Shown piece by piece: positions 1-9,413 of a DNA stretch of 33,195 bases (positions are counted from its first letter, which is position 1; every line of letters begins with the position of its first letter). Under the pieces are notes generated by a model. It saw nothing but the letters and a program-made list of their open reading frames with translations. It was not told the origin of the DNA and ran no database searches. This DNA is from JBFKAV01 sp041621405 (GTDB taxonomy: Bacteria; Pseudomonadota; Alphaproteobacteria; Rhodobacterales; Rhodobacteraceae). The translations under genes and the position numbers were made by a program. Location of the stretch: contig JBFKAV010000018.1 of the NCBI GenBank assembly GCA_041621405.1, positions 1 through 33,195 on the forward strand, read 5' to 3'.

Positions 1-1
1 A

Positions 2-850
2 ATCAATTTCTCGGATGTCGGCTGGACCGACATCACCGCGACCACCGCGGCCACCACCTTCGTGCTGAAGGCGCTGGGCTACGAGACCGACATCAAGGTG
101 CTTTCGGTGCCGGTGACCTACACCTCGCTCGCCAACGGCGACATCGACGTCTTCCTCGGCAACTGGATGCCGACGATGGAGGCCGACCTTGCGCCTTACC
201 GCGACGCCGGCACTGTCGACACCGTGCGCGAGAACCTGGAAGGCGCGAAATACACGCTTTCCACCAACAAGGCGGGCGCCGACCTCGGCATCGGCGATTT
301 CGCCGACATCGCCGGCCAGCGCGATGCTCTTGAAGGCAAGATCTACGGCATCGAGGCCGGCAACGACGGCAACCGTCTGATACTCGACATGATCGAAGCT
401 GACGCCTTCGGCCTTTCCGGATTCGAGCTCGTGGAGAGCTCGGAGCAGGGGATGCTGGCGCAGGTGGCCCGCGCCAGCGACCGCGGCGAGCCGGTGATCT
501 TCCTCGGCTGGGAGCCGCACCCGATGAACGCCAATTTCGAGATGACCTATCTGACCGGAGGCGACGACTGGTTCGGCCCGAACCTCGGCGGCGCGACAGT
601 CTTCACCAACACGCGCGCAGGCTACGTGGCGGAATGCCCGAATCCCGGCAAGCTCTTGCAGAACCTCAAGTTCTCGCTCGACATGGAAAACGAGATAATG
701 GGCAAGATCCTGAACGACGGGATGGATCCCGAAGCCGCCGCGAAGGATTGGCTCGCCGCCAACCAGGACGTGCTCGGCCCCTGGCTCGAGGGCGTCACGA
801 CCAAGGACGGCGGCGACGCGATGGCGGCGGTGACCGCAGCGCTCCAGTAG
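2..850 (+). CDS. choX: Choline ABC transporter substrate-binding protein (5' end outside window)
   Basis: The reading frame is open from base 2, so the N-terminus and signal peptide lie upstream; the visible part is 282 residues. It resembles the OpuAC/ProX-type periplasmic binding proteins for quaternary amines. The segments NWMPTMEADLAPY, YGIEAGNDGN and FLGWEPHPMN are typical of the choline-specific ChoX branch, where aromatic residues box the trimethylammonium group. It would capture choline in the periplasm and deliver it to the ChoW permease encoded 48 bases downstream. The assignment as ChoX rather than a betaine binder rests partly on the neighbouring choW and choV. A hairpin follows the stop codon. 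The translation stays in frame with no internal defects. Confidence 0.9.
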   Translation: MNFSDVGWTDITATTAATTFVLKALGYETDIKVLSVPVTYTSLANGDIDVFLGNWMPTMEADLAPYRDAGTVDTVRENLEGAKYTLSTNKAGADLGIGDFADIAGQRDALEGKIYGIEAGNDGNRLILDMIEADAFGLSGFELVESSEQGMLAQVARASDRGEPVIFLGWEPHPMNANFEMTYLTGGDDWFGPNLGGATVFTNTRAGYVAECPNPGKLLQNLKFSLDMENEIMGKILNDGMDPEAAAKDWLAANQDVLGPWLEGVTTKDGGDAMAAVTAALQ

Positions 851-861
851 GGCATGGGGCT

Positions 862-882
862 GCCCCGGACCTGATCCGGGGC
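862..882. repeat. Intergenic palindromic hairpin between choX and choW
   Basis: Perfect 8-bp arms GCCCCGGA and TCCGGGGC enclose a 5-base loop (CCTGA). It lies 11 bases after the choX stop and 16 bases before the choW start. The core CCCCGGA-N5-TCCGGGG looks like a family of short intergenic palindromes I recall as common in alphaproteobacterial genomes. There is no T-tract, so a role in stabilising or processing the choX mRNA 3' end is more likely than full termination. This is inference. Confidence 0.6.
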
Positions 883-898
883 GGCCTGGCTCCTGCAG

Positions 899-1728
899 AT
901 GGACTGGCTCGACATCCCCAAGATCCCGGTCGGCCGCTCGGCGAAGGCGGCCTTCGACTGGCTGCAGTCCTACATGGGCTGGTTCTTCGACGGGCTGGCG
1001 GAGGTGATGGAGTGGCTGATCGACGCCATCCTCTGGCTTTTGCAGTCGCCGCATCCGCTCGTTGTCATCGCCGTCTTCGTGGCGCTGACCTGGGTCTTAC
1101 AGCGGAACTGGAAGACCTGCCTTCTGGTCCTCCTCGGATTCCTCTTCATCCTCAACCAGGATTACTGGGAGGAGACCACAGAGAGCCTGACGCTGATCCT
1201 CTCCTCCTGCATCGTCTGCATGGGGATCGGCACGCCGATCGGCATCGCCGCGGCGCACCGGCCAAAGCTTTATGCCTGGATGCGGCCGGTGCTCGACCTG
1301 ATGCAGACGCTGCCCACCTTCGTCTACCTGATCCCGGCGATCGTGTTCTTCGGCCTCGGGCTGGTGCCGGGTCTGATCGCCACGGTGATCTTCGTGATCC
1401 CGGCGCCGATCCGCCTCACCCATCTCGGCATCTCGACCACGCCGCAGACGCTGCTGGAGGCCGCCACCGCCTTCGGCGCCACGCCCTCCCAGGTGCTGTG
1501 GAAGGTGGAGCTGCCCTGGGCGGTGCCGCAGATCATGACGGGCCTCAACCAGACCATCATGCTCTCGCTCTCGATGGTGGTGATCGCCGCCCTCGTCGGC
1601 GCCGATGGCCTGGGTGTGCCGGTGGTGCGCGCGCTGAACTCGGTCAACACCAGCCTCGGCTTCGAGGCGGGCTTCATCATCGTCGTCGTCGCCATCGTGC
1701 TCGACCGGATGCTGAGGGTGGAGCGGAA

Positions 1729-1732
<4 letters not shown>
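899..1732 (+). CDS. choW: Choline ABC transporter permease
   Basis: This 277-residue inner-membrane permease belongs to the binding-protein-dependent transport family and would form the choline channel with ChoX and ChoV. Hydrophobic segments run from about residue 52 to the C-terminus. The cytoplasmic EAA coupling loop is visible as EAATAFGATPSQVL at about residues 187-200, with prolines at 206 and 210; this loop docks on the ATPase. The N-terminus MDWLDIPKIPVG matches what I recall of other ChoW proteins and supports the ATG at 899. No convincing Shine-Dalgarno sequence precedes it, and the choX-choW hairpin ends only 16 bases upstream. Its TGA overlaps the choV ATG as ATGA, indicating translational coupling. 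Confidence 0.93.
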
Positions 1733-2736
<1,004 letters not shown>

Positions 2737-3270
2737 ACGGCGGCCGCGCCAACACGACGGCCGGTCGCCATCGTACCGCAAGCCGCAAGGCTAATGATTT
2801 CTTCCAGTCGCCGTCCTTGTTCCACCAGCGATGCGGGTTCTGGCTGTCGTCGAGCCCCTTGGTCTGGCTCCGCAGGACTTCGGTCACGGTGATGGGCGGT
2901 TCGTAGTAGGAATGCACCTCGTAGATCGCTTCGATGACCTTGTTCAACAGGTCGGAGTCGCGCGGGATGAAGACGCGCATCTGATCGACGTCCGGACGCT
3001 GGCGCGGATCGTCGGCGCCGGTAGGTGCGTCCGCCTTGGGGCGATAGTATTCGATGCCGCCGGGGAGGCGATAGCCGTTGCGATCGGTCTTGCCGTAGTC
3101 AAGCGGCGCGACCTCTGCGACGGCGTCGAAAATCCGGTCCACGTCCTCCTCGGGCGCCAGAAAGGCAACTTGCCACATCGGCAGCATCACGATCGGCTTG
3201 GTGTCGAATCCATCCTTAAGGATGTCCATTCCTTTCCTCCTCGGTTTGACGCCCCAACCCTAGCAGAGGT

Positions 3271-3294
3271 CTGCTGACACAAGCGTGTCAGCAG
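3271..3294. promoter_or_regulatory. Candidate operator palindrome for the WYL regulator
   Basis: A perfect inverted repeat with 10-bp arms, CTGCTGACAC and GTGTCAGCAG, separated by AAGC. It lies between divergent genes, 41 bases from the start of the Nif3-like gene and 18 bases from the ATG of the WYL regulator. Position and symmetry suggest an operator bound by the regulator dimer, controlling both genes. This is inference; no binding data can be seen from sequence. Confidence 0.6.
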
Positions 3295-3312
3295 TCATGC
3301 TATGCTTGCCGC

Positions 3313-3987
3313 ATGACCCGCTCGACCCGCCTCTTCGAAGTGATCCAGATGCTCCGCGCCGCAGACAGGCCGATGACCGCTGGGGCCATCGCCGAGACGT
3401 TGGAAGTGACGAAGCGCACCATCTACCGTGACATTGCGGCGCTCCAGGCCATGCGTGTGCCGATCGAGGGCGAGGCCGGCGTCGGCTACGTGATGCGTGC
3501 GGGCTACGATCTGCCACCCTTGATGTTCGCGGCCGAGGAGCTGGAAGCGATCATGGTCGGGCTCGCACTCCTGCGCCGCACCGGCGACGCCGGTCTCGAA
3601 AGCGCCGCAAGCGGGGCAGCCGACAAGATCGCAAGTGTCCTGCCCGACGGGCTGAGCGCGCCGGTGTCGCTTCACGTATCCGGTTGGAACCGCATTCCGT
3701 CGGCTTCCGTCGATATCGGCCTCATTCGTCGCGCGGTCCGGTATGAGGCAATCCTTCGTCTGGATTATCTCGACTTGAAAGGCGATCGAACTGTGAGGGA
3801 GGTCAAGCCGCTCGCGCTCATCTACTACACCGAAGCACTGGTCATGGCCGCCTGGTGCGGGCTGCGTCGCGACTTCCGGCATTTTCGCATCGACCGGATC
3901 GGTGAATGCCGGGAGTCGGGGGAGCATTTCGCTGGGGAGGGTCGCAAGCTTCGCAAACTTTGGGAGCGAACAATGGATCTGCCGTAA
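3313..3987 (+). CDS. YafY-family HTH/WYL-domain transcriptional regulator
   Basis: This 224-residue regulator has an N-terminal winged helix-turn-helix of the HTH_11/DeoR type (about residues 5-60; AIAETLEVTKRTIYRDIAAL is the recognition region). Its WYL ligand-sensing domain covers about residues 135-205. The end of that domain, WCGLRRDFRHFRIDRI, is characteristic, although the namesake W-Y-L triplet is degenerate here (EALVMAAW). WYL domains sense small ligands or nucleic acids. A perfect palindrome lies just upstream, implying autoregulation and control of the divergent Nif3-like gene. No Shine-Dalgarno is seen, and a TATGCT box lies only 6 bases before the ATG, so a leaderless mRNA is possible. 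GC content over 3661-3960 is 60%, below the 69% of ordinary flanking genes, hinting at transfer. Confidence 0.88.
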   Translation: MTRSTRLFEVIQMLRAADRPMTAGAIAETLEVTKRTIYRDIAALQAMRVPIEGEAGVGYVMRAGYDLPPLMFAAEELEAIMVGLALLRRTGDAGLESAASGAADKIASVLPDGLSAPVSLHVSGWNRIPSASVDIGLIRRAVRYEAILRLDYLDLKGDRTVREVKPLALIYYTEALVMAAWCGLRRDFRHFRIDRIGECRESGEHFAGEGRKLRKLWERTMDLP

Positions 3988-4016
3988 CGTGCTGACGGCT
4001 GCTCGGGACGCGCGCC

Positions 4017-4925
4017 TCAGACTTTCGTCTCCGGCACCGCCGGCGTCACCCGCCGCCGCTTCGCCACCGCCTCGCGCCAGGTTATGAAGCTGACTGCGCC
4101 CATGATCGTGGCGCCGCCGGCGATCACCCAGAGATCGGCGGGCTCGCCGAAGACGAAGACGCCGAGCAGCACCGCCCAGACCAGCTGCAGGAAGGTGACC
4201 GGCTGGGTCACCGCGACCGGCGCGGCGGCGAAGGCCAGCGTCATCGTGTAGTGGGCGGCGGTGGCGAGTGCGGCGACGACGAAGAGCCAGGCGAGTTGCG
4301 CCGGGGTCGGCGTCACCCAGACCGCGAAGGCGAAGGGGGCGAGGCCGATGGTCACCGTTACCGAAAGCATGAAGACCACGACCGCCGCGCTCGCCTCACC
4401 CGAGAGGTGCTTGGCGGTCAGGTAGGAGGCAGCGAAGAGGAGCGCTGTGAAGATCATCGCGACGTGGCCCGGGGAAAGCTCGCGAAATCCGGGGCGCAGG
4501 ATCAGGAGCGCGCCGAGAAGCGCCGCGACGATGGCGGCGATCCGGCGTAGCGCGAGCCGCTCGCCGAGAAAGAGCGCGGCGCCGAGCGTCACGTAGACCG
4601 GGTTGAGGTAGTTCATCGCCGTGACCTCGGCGATCGGGATCTGGGTCATCGCGTAGAACCACAGCAACACGCCGCCGCTGTGGGCGAGCCCGCGCAGACC
4701 GAAGAGCCCGAGCGCCCGGCGCGAGAGCCGGGCTGCGCGCATCGGCCCGAGCATCGGGATCAGGAACACCAGCCCCAGGGCGTAGCGCAGGAAGGCGGCC
4801 TCGGCGGCCGGCAGTCCCTTTCCCAGGTGCTTCACCACCGCGGTCACGGCGACGAAGCAGGCCCCGGTGACCAGCATCCAGAGGATGCCGGCAAGAGGGC
4901 GGCTCGGGCGGGCAGGCACGGGCAT
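4017..4925 (-). CDS. EamA/DMT-family transporter
   Basis: This 302-residue protein has about ten hydrophobic segments arranged as two EamA repeats of five, the usual length and layout of drug/metabolite exporters. The first repeat ends near GALLILRPG, and MNYLNPVYVTLGAALFLGE is the conserved end of its helix 3-4 region. The second repeat carries QPVTFLQLVWAVLLGVFVFGE in the matching position. The substrate cannot be read from sequence. It lies 43 bases downstream of the LysE/ArgO gene on the same strand and may be co-transcribed with it, which would place it under the ArgP-like regulator. The start is the first ATG of the frame; its ribosome-binding site is weak. The C-terminal tail is basic and cytoplasmic. 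Confidence 0.88.
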   Translation of the reverse strand: MPVPARPSRPLAGILWMLVTGACFVAVTAVVKHLGKGLPAAEAAFLRYALGLVFLIPMLGPMRAARLSRRALGLFGLRGLAHSGGVLLWFYAMTQIPIAEVTAMNYLNPVYVTLGAALFLGERLALRRIAAIVAALLGALLILRPGFRELSPGHVAMIFTALLFAASYLTAKHLSGEASAAVVVFMLSVTVTIGLAPFAFAVWVTPTPAQLAWLFVVAALATAAHYTMTLAFAAAPVAVTQPVTFLQLVWAVLLGVFVFGEPADLWVIAGGATIMGAVSFITWREAVAKRRRVTPAVPETKV

Positions 4926-4968
4926 GGCGGCGGCGAGCTAAGCCGGTCCGGCGGCCGAGGGCAAGCCG

Positions 4969-5571
4969 TCAGCCTGCAACGGCGAGTCGACCTGCGATCG
5001 ACCACATCGTGGCGCCGACCAGAAGGTCGAACATCCGCCAGGCGCCGGGTCGCGCGAAGAGCGGCGCGAGCGCCCGCGCGCCATAGCCGAGGCCGAAGAA
5101 GAAGGCGAAGGAGGCTGCGACCGCGCCGGTGCCGAAGGCCAGCTTTGCACCGGGCCAGGCCGCCGAGACCGAGCCGATCAGCACCACAGTGTCGAGGTAG
5201 ACGTGCGGGTTGAGCCAGGTCAGCACGAGGCAGGTGGCAAGCACCGCGCCGAGGCTCTGGCGGGCGGCCGCGGTCGGCATCAGCGCCTCGCCGCCGGCGA
5301 AGGCCGCACGAAAGCGCAGGGCGCCGTAGACGGCGAGGAACACCACCCCGCTCCAGCGCAGCGCGATCAGCAGCCCCGGCGTCGCCGCCGCCAGCGCCGA
5401 GGCGCCGCTCACCCCGGACGCGATCAGCACGGCGTCCGACACGGCGCAGGTGAGGCAGACCGCGAACACGTGCTCGCGCCGCAGCCCCTGGCGCAGCACG
5501 AAGGCGTTCTGCGCGCCGATCGCGAGAATCAGGCTGAAGCCGAGCAGGAAGCCGGCGACGAGGGCGGCCAT
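4969..5571 (-). CDS. argO: LysE/ArgO-family basic amino-acid exporter
   Basis: This 200-residue inner-membrane exporter has about six hydrophobic segments. Diagnostic motifs are GFSLILAIGAQNAFVLRQGL near residue 8 and TWLNPHVYLDTVVLIG in the middle, both strongly conserved in LysE and ArgO, which expel excess lysine or arginine. It is divergent from an ArgP/LysG-type LysR regulator, the classic arrangement for this exporter. A sigma-70-like promoter (TTGAGT-N17-TATGCA) and a GGAG ribosome-binding site precede the ATG. The choice between ArgO (arginine) and LysE (lysine plus arginine) cannot be made from sequence. Confidence 0.9.
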   Translation of the reverse strand: MAALVAGFLLGFSLILAIGAQNAFVLRQGLRREHVFAVCLTCAVSDAVLIASGVSGASALAAATPGLLIALRWSGVVFLAVYGALRFRAAFAGGEALMPTAAARQSLGAVLATCLVLTWLNPHVYLDTVVLIGSVSAAWPGAKLAFGTGAVAASFAFFFGLGYGARALAPLFARPGAWRMFDLLVGATMWSIAGRLAVAG

Positions 5572-5598
5572 GGGAGAGCTCCGGGTGGTTTCGGCGCT

Positions 5599-5627
5599 TG
5601 CATAGCGAGCGGCATAGGATTACTCAA
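5599..5627 (-). promoter_or_regulatory. Predicted argO promoter
   Basis: Read on the minus strand: -35 TTGAGT (5622-5627), 17-base spacer, -10 TATGCA (5599-5604). A transcript would start about 20 bases before the argO ATG and include its GGAG site. The -35 box overlaps an ATTA-N7-TAAT element, so the regulator could act on polymerase directly. Confidence 0.5.
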
Positions 5628-5633
5628 GTTAAT
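5619..5633. promoter_or_regulatory. LysR-type operator candidate (ATTA-N7-TAAT)
   Basis: ATTA and TAAT half-sites are separated by 7 bases, containing the T-N11-A core typical of LysR-type regulator sites. It lies between divergent argO and argP and overlaps the predicted argO -35 box. It is an AT-rich island in a GC-rich region. The natural ligand of the bound protein would be ArgP/LysG with a basic amino acid; this is inferred. Confidence 0.45.
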
Positions 5634-5654
5634 CTCTTTCTCACTGCATTAGCC

Positions 5655-6542
5655 ATGCTTAACCCAATAGACTATCCCGCGCTCGCCGCCCTGGCGGCCG
5701 TGCTCCGATCCGGCAGCTTCGAGCGGGCGGCGGCCGAGCTCGGGGTCACGCCCTCGGCGGTCTCCCAGCGGGTGGCCGCGCTCGAGGACCGGGTGGGCGC
5801 CGTGCTCGTCGTGCGCGGCAAGCCCTGCACGGCCACCCCGGACGGCGCGCGGCTGGCGCGGCATGCCGACGAGGTCGGGCTCCTCGAGGCCACCCTCGCG
5901 GCCGACCTCGGCCGCCTCGGTCCCGAGGCTGCGACCCTGCGACTCGCGGTCAATGCCGACAGCCTGGCCATCTGGGTGGTGCCGGCGCTCGCCGCGACCG
6001 AGGGGCTTCTCTTCGAGATCGTCGTCGACGACCAGGACCATTCCGCAGACTGGCTGCGGCGGGGCGAGGTCACCGCAGCGGTCACGGCGCACGCCCGCCC
6101 CGTCCAGGGCTGCGACGCCCTGCCGCTCGGCGCGCTGCGTTACTTTGCCACGGCGAGCCCCGGCTTCGCCGCGCGCTGGTTCCCCGAGGGGCCGACGCCC
6201 GAGGCGCTGGCCCGCGCCCCGGCGCTCGCCTTCGATGCAAAGGACCGGCTGCAGCGCGACTGGGCGGCCCGGGCGGCAGGCTGCCCGGTCGCCCTGCCCT
6301 GCCACCTTCTGCCCTCGGCCACCGGCTTCGTCGAGGCCGCGCTCCTCGGCCTCGGATGGGGCCTCATCCCCGAGCCGCTGGTCGCCGGCCACCTCGTGGC
6401 AGGACGGCTCGTGAGGCTGACGCCCGAGCCGCTCGACACGGCGCTCTCGTTCCAGTGGAACAGGCTCCTCGGCGAAGCCCTCGCGCCGCTTCGCGCCGCG
6501 ATCGGGCAGGCCGCCGCGCGCGTGCTCGTCGCACCCGCCTGA
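5655..6542 (+). CDS. argP: ArgP/LysG-type LysR regulator
   Basis: This 295-residue LysR-family regulator has an N-terminal winged helix-turn-helix (about residues 4-62, with FERAAAELGVTPSAVSQRVAALE as the recognition region). An effector-binding periplasmic-like domain follows to the C-terminus. MLNPIDYPALAALAAVLRSG and the phrase VTPSAVSQRV match the ArgP/IciA/LysG branch, which senses lysine or arginine and activates the exporter gene. It is transcribed away from the LysE/ArgO gene across an 83-base gap. The frame is open upstream to an earlier ATG at 5598, but starting at 5655 gives the standard family N-terminus and leaves the operator in non-coding DNA. The symbol is by family and context; LysG would be equally acceptable. 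Confidence 0.87.
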   Translation: MLNPIDYPALAALAAVLRSGSFERAAAELGVTPSAVSQRVAALEDRVGAVLVVRGKPCTATPDGARLARHADEVGLLEATLAADLGRLGPEAATLRLAVNADSLAIWVVPALAATEGLLFEIVVDDQDHSADWLRRGEVTAAVTAHARPVQGCDALPLGALRYFATASPGFAARWFPEGPTPEALARAPALAFDAKDRLQRDWAARAAGCPVALPCHLLPSATGFVEAALLGLGWGLIPEPLVAGHLVAGRLVRLTPEPLDTALSFQWNRLLGEALAPLRAAIGQAAARVLVAPA

Positions 6543-6589
6543 TCGCTTCCCCGTTTCGAAAATGCCCTCGGGGGGAGTTGGCGTGAGCC

Positions 6590-6612
6590 GACGGGGGGGC
6601 GGAAGCCCCGTC
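6590..6612. terminator. Possible hairpin between convergent argP and yebC
   Basis: Arms GACGGGG and CCCCGTC (7 bp) with a 9-base loop, in the 81-base gap between two convergent genes. There is no T-run on either strand, so intrinsic termination is uncertain. Confidence 0.3.
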
Positions 6613-6623
6613 CGCGGCGCGCC

Positions 6624-7364
6624 TCAGAGCGCCTCCATCACCTCGTCGGAGGCCTCGAAGTTCGCGGTCACGCTCTGCACGTCGTCGTCGTCCTCGAGCG
6701 TCTCGATCAGCTTCATCAAGGCCTCCATCCCCTCGAGGTCGAGCTCGGTGGTGGTCTTCGGGCGCCAGACGAGCTTCGCCGTCTCGCTCTCGCCGAGCCC
6801 GGCCTCGAGCGCGGCGGAGACCGCACCGAGGTCGGTATCGGCGCAAGTGATCCAGTGCCCTTCGGCGTCGCTTTCCACGTCCTCGGCGCCGGCATCGATC
6901 GCGGCCATCATCACCGTCTCGGCGTCGCCGGCGGAGGCCGGGTAGAAGACCTCGCCCTTGCGATCGAACATGAAGGCGACCGAGCCGGTCTCGCCGAGGT
7001 TGCCGCCGTTCTTGGAAAAGGTCGAGCGCACGTTCGAGGCGGTGCGGTTGCGGTTGTCGGTCATCGCCTCGACGATAACCGCGACGCCGCCAGGCCCGTA
7101 GCCCTCGTAGCGGATCTCCTCGTAGTTCTCGACGTCGCCGCCCTGGGCCTTCTTGATCGCGCGGTCGATGTTGTCCCTCGGCATCGATGCGGCCTTGGCC
7201 TCCTTCACGGCAAGACGGAGGCGCGGGTTCTTGTCGGGATCGGGGTCGCCCATCTTGGCGGCCACCGTGATCTCCTTCGACAGCTTGGAGAACAGCTTGG
7301 CGCGTACCGCATCCTGCCGGCCCTTGCGGTGCTGGATGTTCGCCCATTTCGAATGGCCCGCCAT
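6624..7364 (-). CDS. yebC: YebC/PmpR-family protein (transcription/translation factor)
   Basis: This 246-residue protein is the full length of the family. The N-terminus MAGHSKWANIQHRKGRQDA is the hallmark, followed by the conserved RLAVKEAKAASMPRDNIDRAI and YEGYGPGGVAVIVEAMTDNRNRT segments. The C-terminal part is acidic (ETLEDDDDVQSV). Members bind nucleic acid; some act as transcriptional regulators and some (YebC2 type) help ribosomes at difficult proline motifs, so the exact role here is open. It is divergent from the SLC13 gene. A promoter with TTGCGG-N18-TATATG lies 35 bases upstream of the ATG. In many proteobacteria yebC sits next to ruvC; no ruv gene is visible here. Confidence 0.96.
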   Translation of the reverse strand: MAGHSKWANIQHRKGRQDAVRAKLFSKLSKEITVAAKMGDPDPDKNPRLRLAVKEAKAASMPRDNIDRAIKKAQGGDVENYEEIRYEGYGPGGVAVIVEAMTDNRNRTASNVRSTFSKNGGNLGETGSVAFMFDRKGEVFYPASAGDAETVMMAAIDAGAEDVESDAEGHWITCADTDLGAVSAALEAGLGESETAKLVWRPKTTTELDLEGMEALMKLIETLEDDDDVQSVTANFEASDEVMEAL

Positions 7365-7399
7365 GTCTCTCTCCGTCTGGTCTTCCCGGGAACGCCCGC

Positions 7400-7429
7400 C
7401 ATATAGGCGAGGGCCTCGGGGGGCCGCAA
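7400..7429 (-). promoter_or_regulatory. Predicted yebC promoter
   Basis: On the minus strand: -35 TTGCGG (7424-7429), 18-base spacer, -10 TATATG (7400-7405). The start point would be roughly 30 bases before the yebC ATG. The TATA stretch is the only AT-rich patch in this 131-base divergent gap. Confidence 0.4.
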
Positions 7430-7495
7430 GCCCGCCCGGGGGCGTTGCAATACGCGGCGCGATCGGATTGGTTCGGCTGCATCCCGGGAGGCCGC

Positions 7496-9274
7496 ATGAC
7501 CACCGACCAGATCATCCTCTTTGCGCTGTTCGCCGCCGTCTTCGGGCTCCTGCTCTGGGGCCGCTGGCGCTACGACCTCGTCGCCTTCTCGGCGCTGATG
7601 GTCGCGGTCGTGCTCGGCGCGGTGCCGGTGGATCGGGCGTTCTCGGGCTTCGGCCACCCCGCCACGCTGATCGTTGCCCTGGTGCTTGTGGTCTCCGCCG
7701 GGCTGGTCCGCTCGGGCGCGGTGCAACTGATCGCGCGCACCCTGATCGACTCCTCGCGCGCGCTCGGCGGCCATATCGCGATCATGGGCGCGATCGGCGG
7801 CGTCCTTTCGGCCTTCATGAACAACGTCGCGGCGCTGGCGCTCCTGATGCCGGTCGACATCCAGACCGCGCGCAAGGCCGACCGGCTGCCGGGGCTTTCG
7901 CTGATGCCCTTGTCGTTCGCCACGATCCTCGGCGGCATGGCGACGCTGATCGGCACGCCGCCCAACATCATCATAGCCTCGATCCGAAGGGACTCGCTTG
8001 GCGAGTCCTTCGCGATGTTCGACTTCGCCCCGGTTGGCGGGATCACGGCGCTCGCCGGGCTCGCCTTTGTGGCGCTGGTGGGCTGGCGGCTCATTCCGGT
8101 GCAGCAGGACGCGCAGGCCGGCGAGGCGCGGCGCGAGGTCGCCGAGTTCATCGCCGAGCTGGCGCTGCCCAAGGACTCGAAGCTCGTGGGCAGCCGGGTG
8201 CGCGAGCTATATGAGGAGGCCGACAAGGCCGAGGTCACCATCCTGGGGCTGGTGCGGAACGGCAAGCGCCTCTTCGGCCCGGCGCGCGAGGTGAAGCTGA
8301 AGGCGGGCGATGCGCTGGTCCTGGAAGCGTCGCCGGAGGCGCTGGACGAGTTCCGCGCGGCGCTTTCGCTCGAATTTTCCGAGGCCAAGCGCAAGGCGAT
8401 GATCAAGGCCGAGGCCGAAGGGATGGTGGTCGTCGAGGTGGTGGTGCCGGAGAATGCACGGATCGCCGGCAAGAGCTGCGACAGCCTCGGGCTCGCCTGG
8501 CGCCACCGCACCGTCGTGATCGGCATCTCCCGGCGCGGGGAGCGGATCAAGAAACGGGTGCGCAAGACCGTCGTGCGTCCCGGCGACATCCTGCTCCTGC
8601 TGTCACCGGAGGACCATGCCGACGACGTGGTGGCCTGGCTCGGCGCCCTGCCGCTCGCCGACCGTGGCCTCGTCGTGACCGACCAGAGCAAGACCTGGCT
8701 CGCCATCGGGCTCTTCGCCGCAGCGGTGGCAGCGGCGAGCTTCGGGCTCATCTACCTCCCCATCGCGCTCGGCATTGTCGTAGTGGGCTACGCGCTGACC
8801 CGGATCCTGCCGCTCTCGGAGCTCTACGAGCACATTGAGTGGCCGGTCGTGGTGCTGCTCGGCTCGATGATCCCGCTCGGCGCGGCGCTCGAGACCTCGG
8901 GCGGCACCGAACTTCTCGCCGGCGGTCTCGTCGGGCTGACCGATGGCTGGCCCGCCTGGGCGATCCTGACGGTGCTGATGGTGGTGACGATGACCCTGTC
9001 GGACGTCCTGAACAACACTGCGACCGCCATCGTCGCGGCCCCGATCGGGATCGAGATGGCGGACCGGCTCGAGGTCTCGCCCGATCCGTTCCTGATGGCG
9101 GTGGCAGTCGCCGCCTCCTGCGCTTTCCTCACGCCCATCGGGCACAAGAACAACACCCTGATCCTGGGACCCGGCGGCTACGGCTTCGGCGACTACTGGC
9201 GGATGGGCCTGCCTTTGGAGCTGATCGTGGTGGCAGTGTCGATCCCGGCGATCCTGGTATTCTGGCCGCTTTGA
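7496..9274 (+). CDS. SLC13/DASS-family permease with RCK_C (TrkA-C) domains
   Basis: This 592-residue inner-membrane transporter consists of two membrane halves separated by a cytoplasmic insert. The first half has SAFMNNVAALALLMP and TLIGTPPNIIIAS, the second LSDVLNNTATAIVAAPIGI and CAFLTPIGHKNNTLILGPGGY. These are the paired SNT/NNT-type substrate and sodium motifs of the divalent anion:Na+ symporter superfamily. The insert, about residues 205-390, holds two RCK_C-like domains (KLKAGDALVLEASPE; VRPGDILLLLSPED). Such proteins transport dicarboxylates, sulfate or related anions; the substrate cannot be assigned. The start at 7496 is supported by GGGAGG five bases upstream. A paralogue of identical length lies at 16703-18481. 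Confidence 0.9.
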   Translation: MTTDQIILFALFAAVFGLLLWGRWRYDLVAFSALMVAVVLGAVPVDRAFSGFGHPATLIVALVLVVSAGLVRSGAVQLIARTLIDSSRALGGHIAIMGAIGGVLSAFMNNVAALALLMPVDIQTARKADRLPGLSLMPLSFATILGGMATLIGTPPNIIIASIRRDSLGESFAMFDFAPVGGITALAGLAFVALVGWRLIPVQQDAQAGEARREVAEFIAELALPKDSKLVGSRVRELYEEADKAEVTILGLVRNGKRLFGPAREVKLKAGDALVLEASPEALDEFRAALSLEFSEAKRKAMIKAEAEGMVVVEVVVPENARIAGKSCDSLGLAWRHRTVVIGISRRGERIKKRVRKTVVRPGDILLLLSPEDHADDVVAWLGALPLADRGLVVTDQSKTWLAIGLFAAAVAAASFGLIYLPIALGIVVVGYALTRILPLSELYEHIEWPVVVLLGSMIPLGAALETSGGTELLAGGLVGLTDGWPAWAILTVLMVVTMTLSDVLNNTATAIVAAPIGIEMADRLEVSPDPFLMAVAVAASCAFLTPIGHKNNTLILGPGGYGFGDYWRMGLPLELIVVAVSIPAILVFWPL

Positions 9275-9413
9275 GGAGAACGCGAGACCGGTAGTAGACC
9301 CCAAGGCCACGGCAGGAAGGAGGTCGTCCACCAGCAGGCCGAAATTGAGCGAAAACCTGCCGGCGGCTTCATCCGAAAGTTGCACCTTGCTCAGCGAACG
9401 CTATTTTCTTGAG

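Noticed and set aside
634..1728. Long open frame leading in phase into choV
   Set aside because: It is antisense-free but out of frame with choX and choW, is Arg/Gly/Pro/Ala-rich, and has no family resemblance; choV starts at the ATGA overlap.
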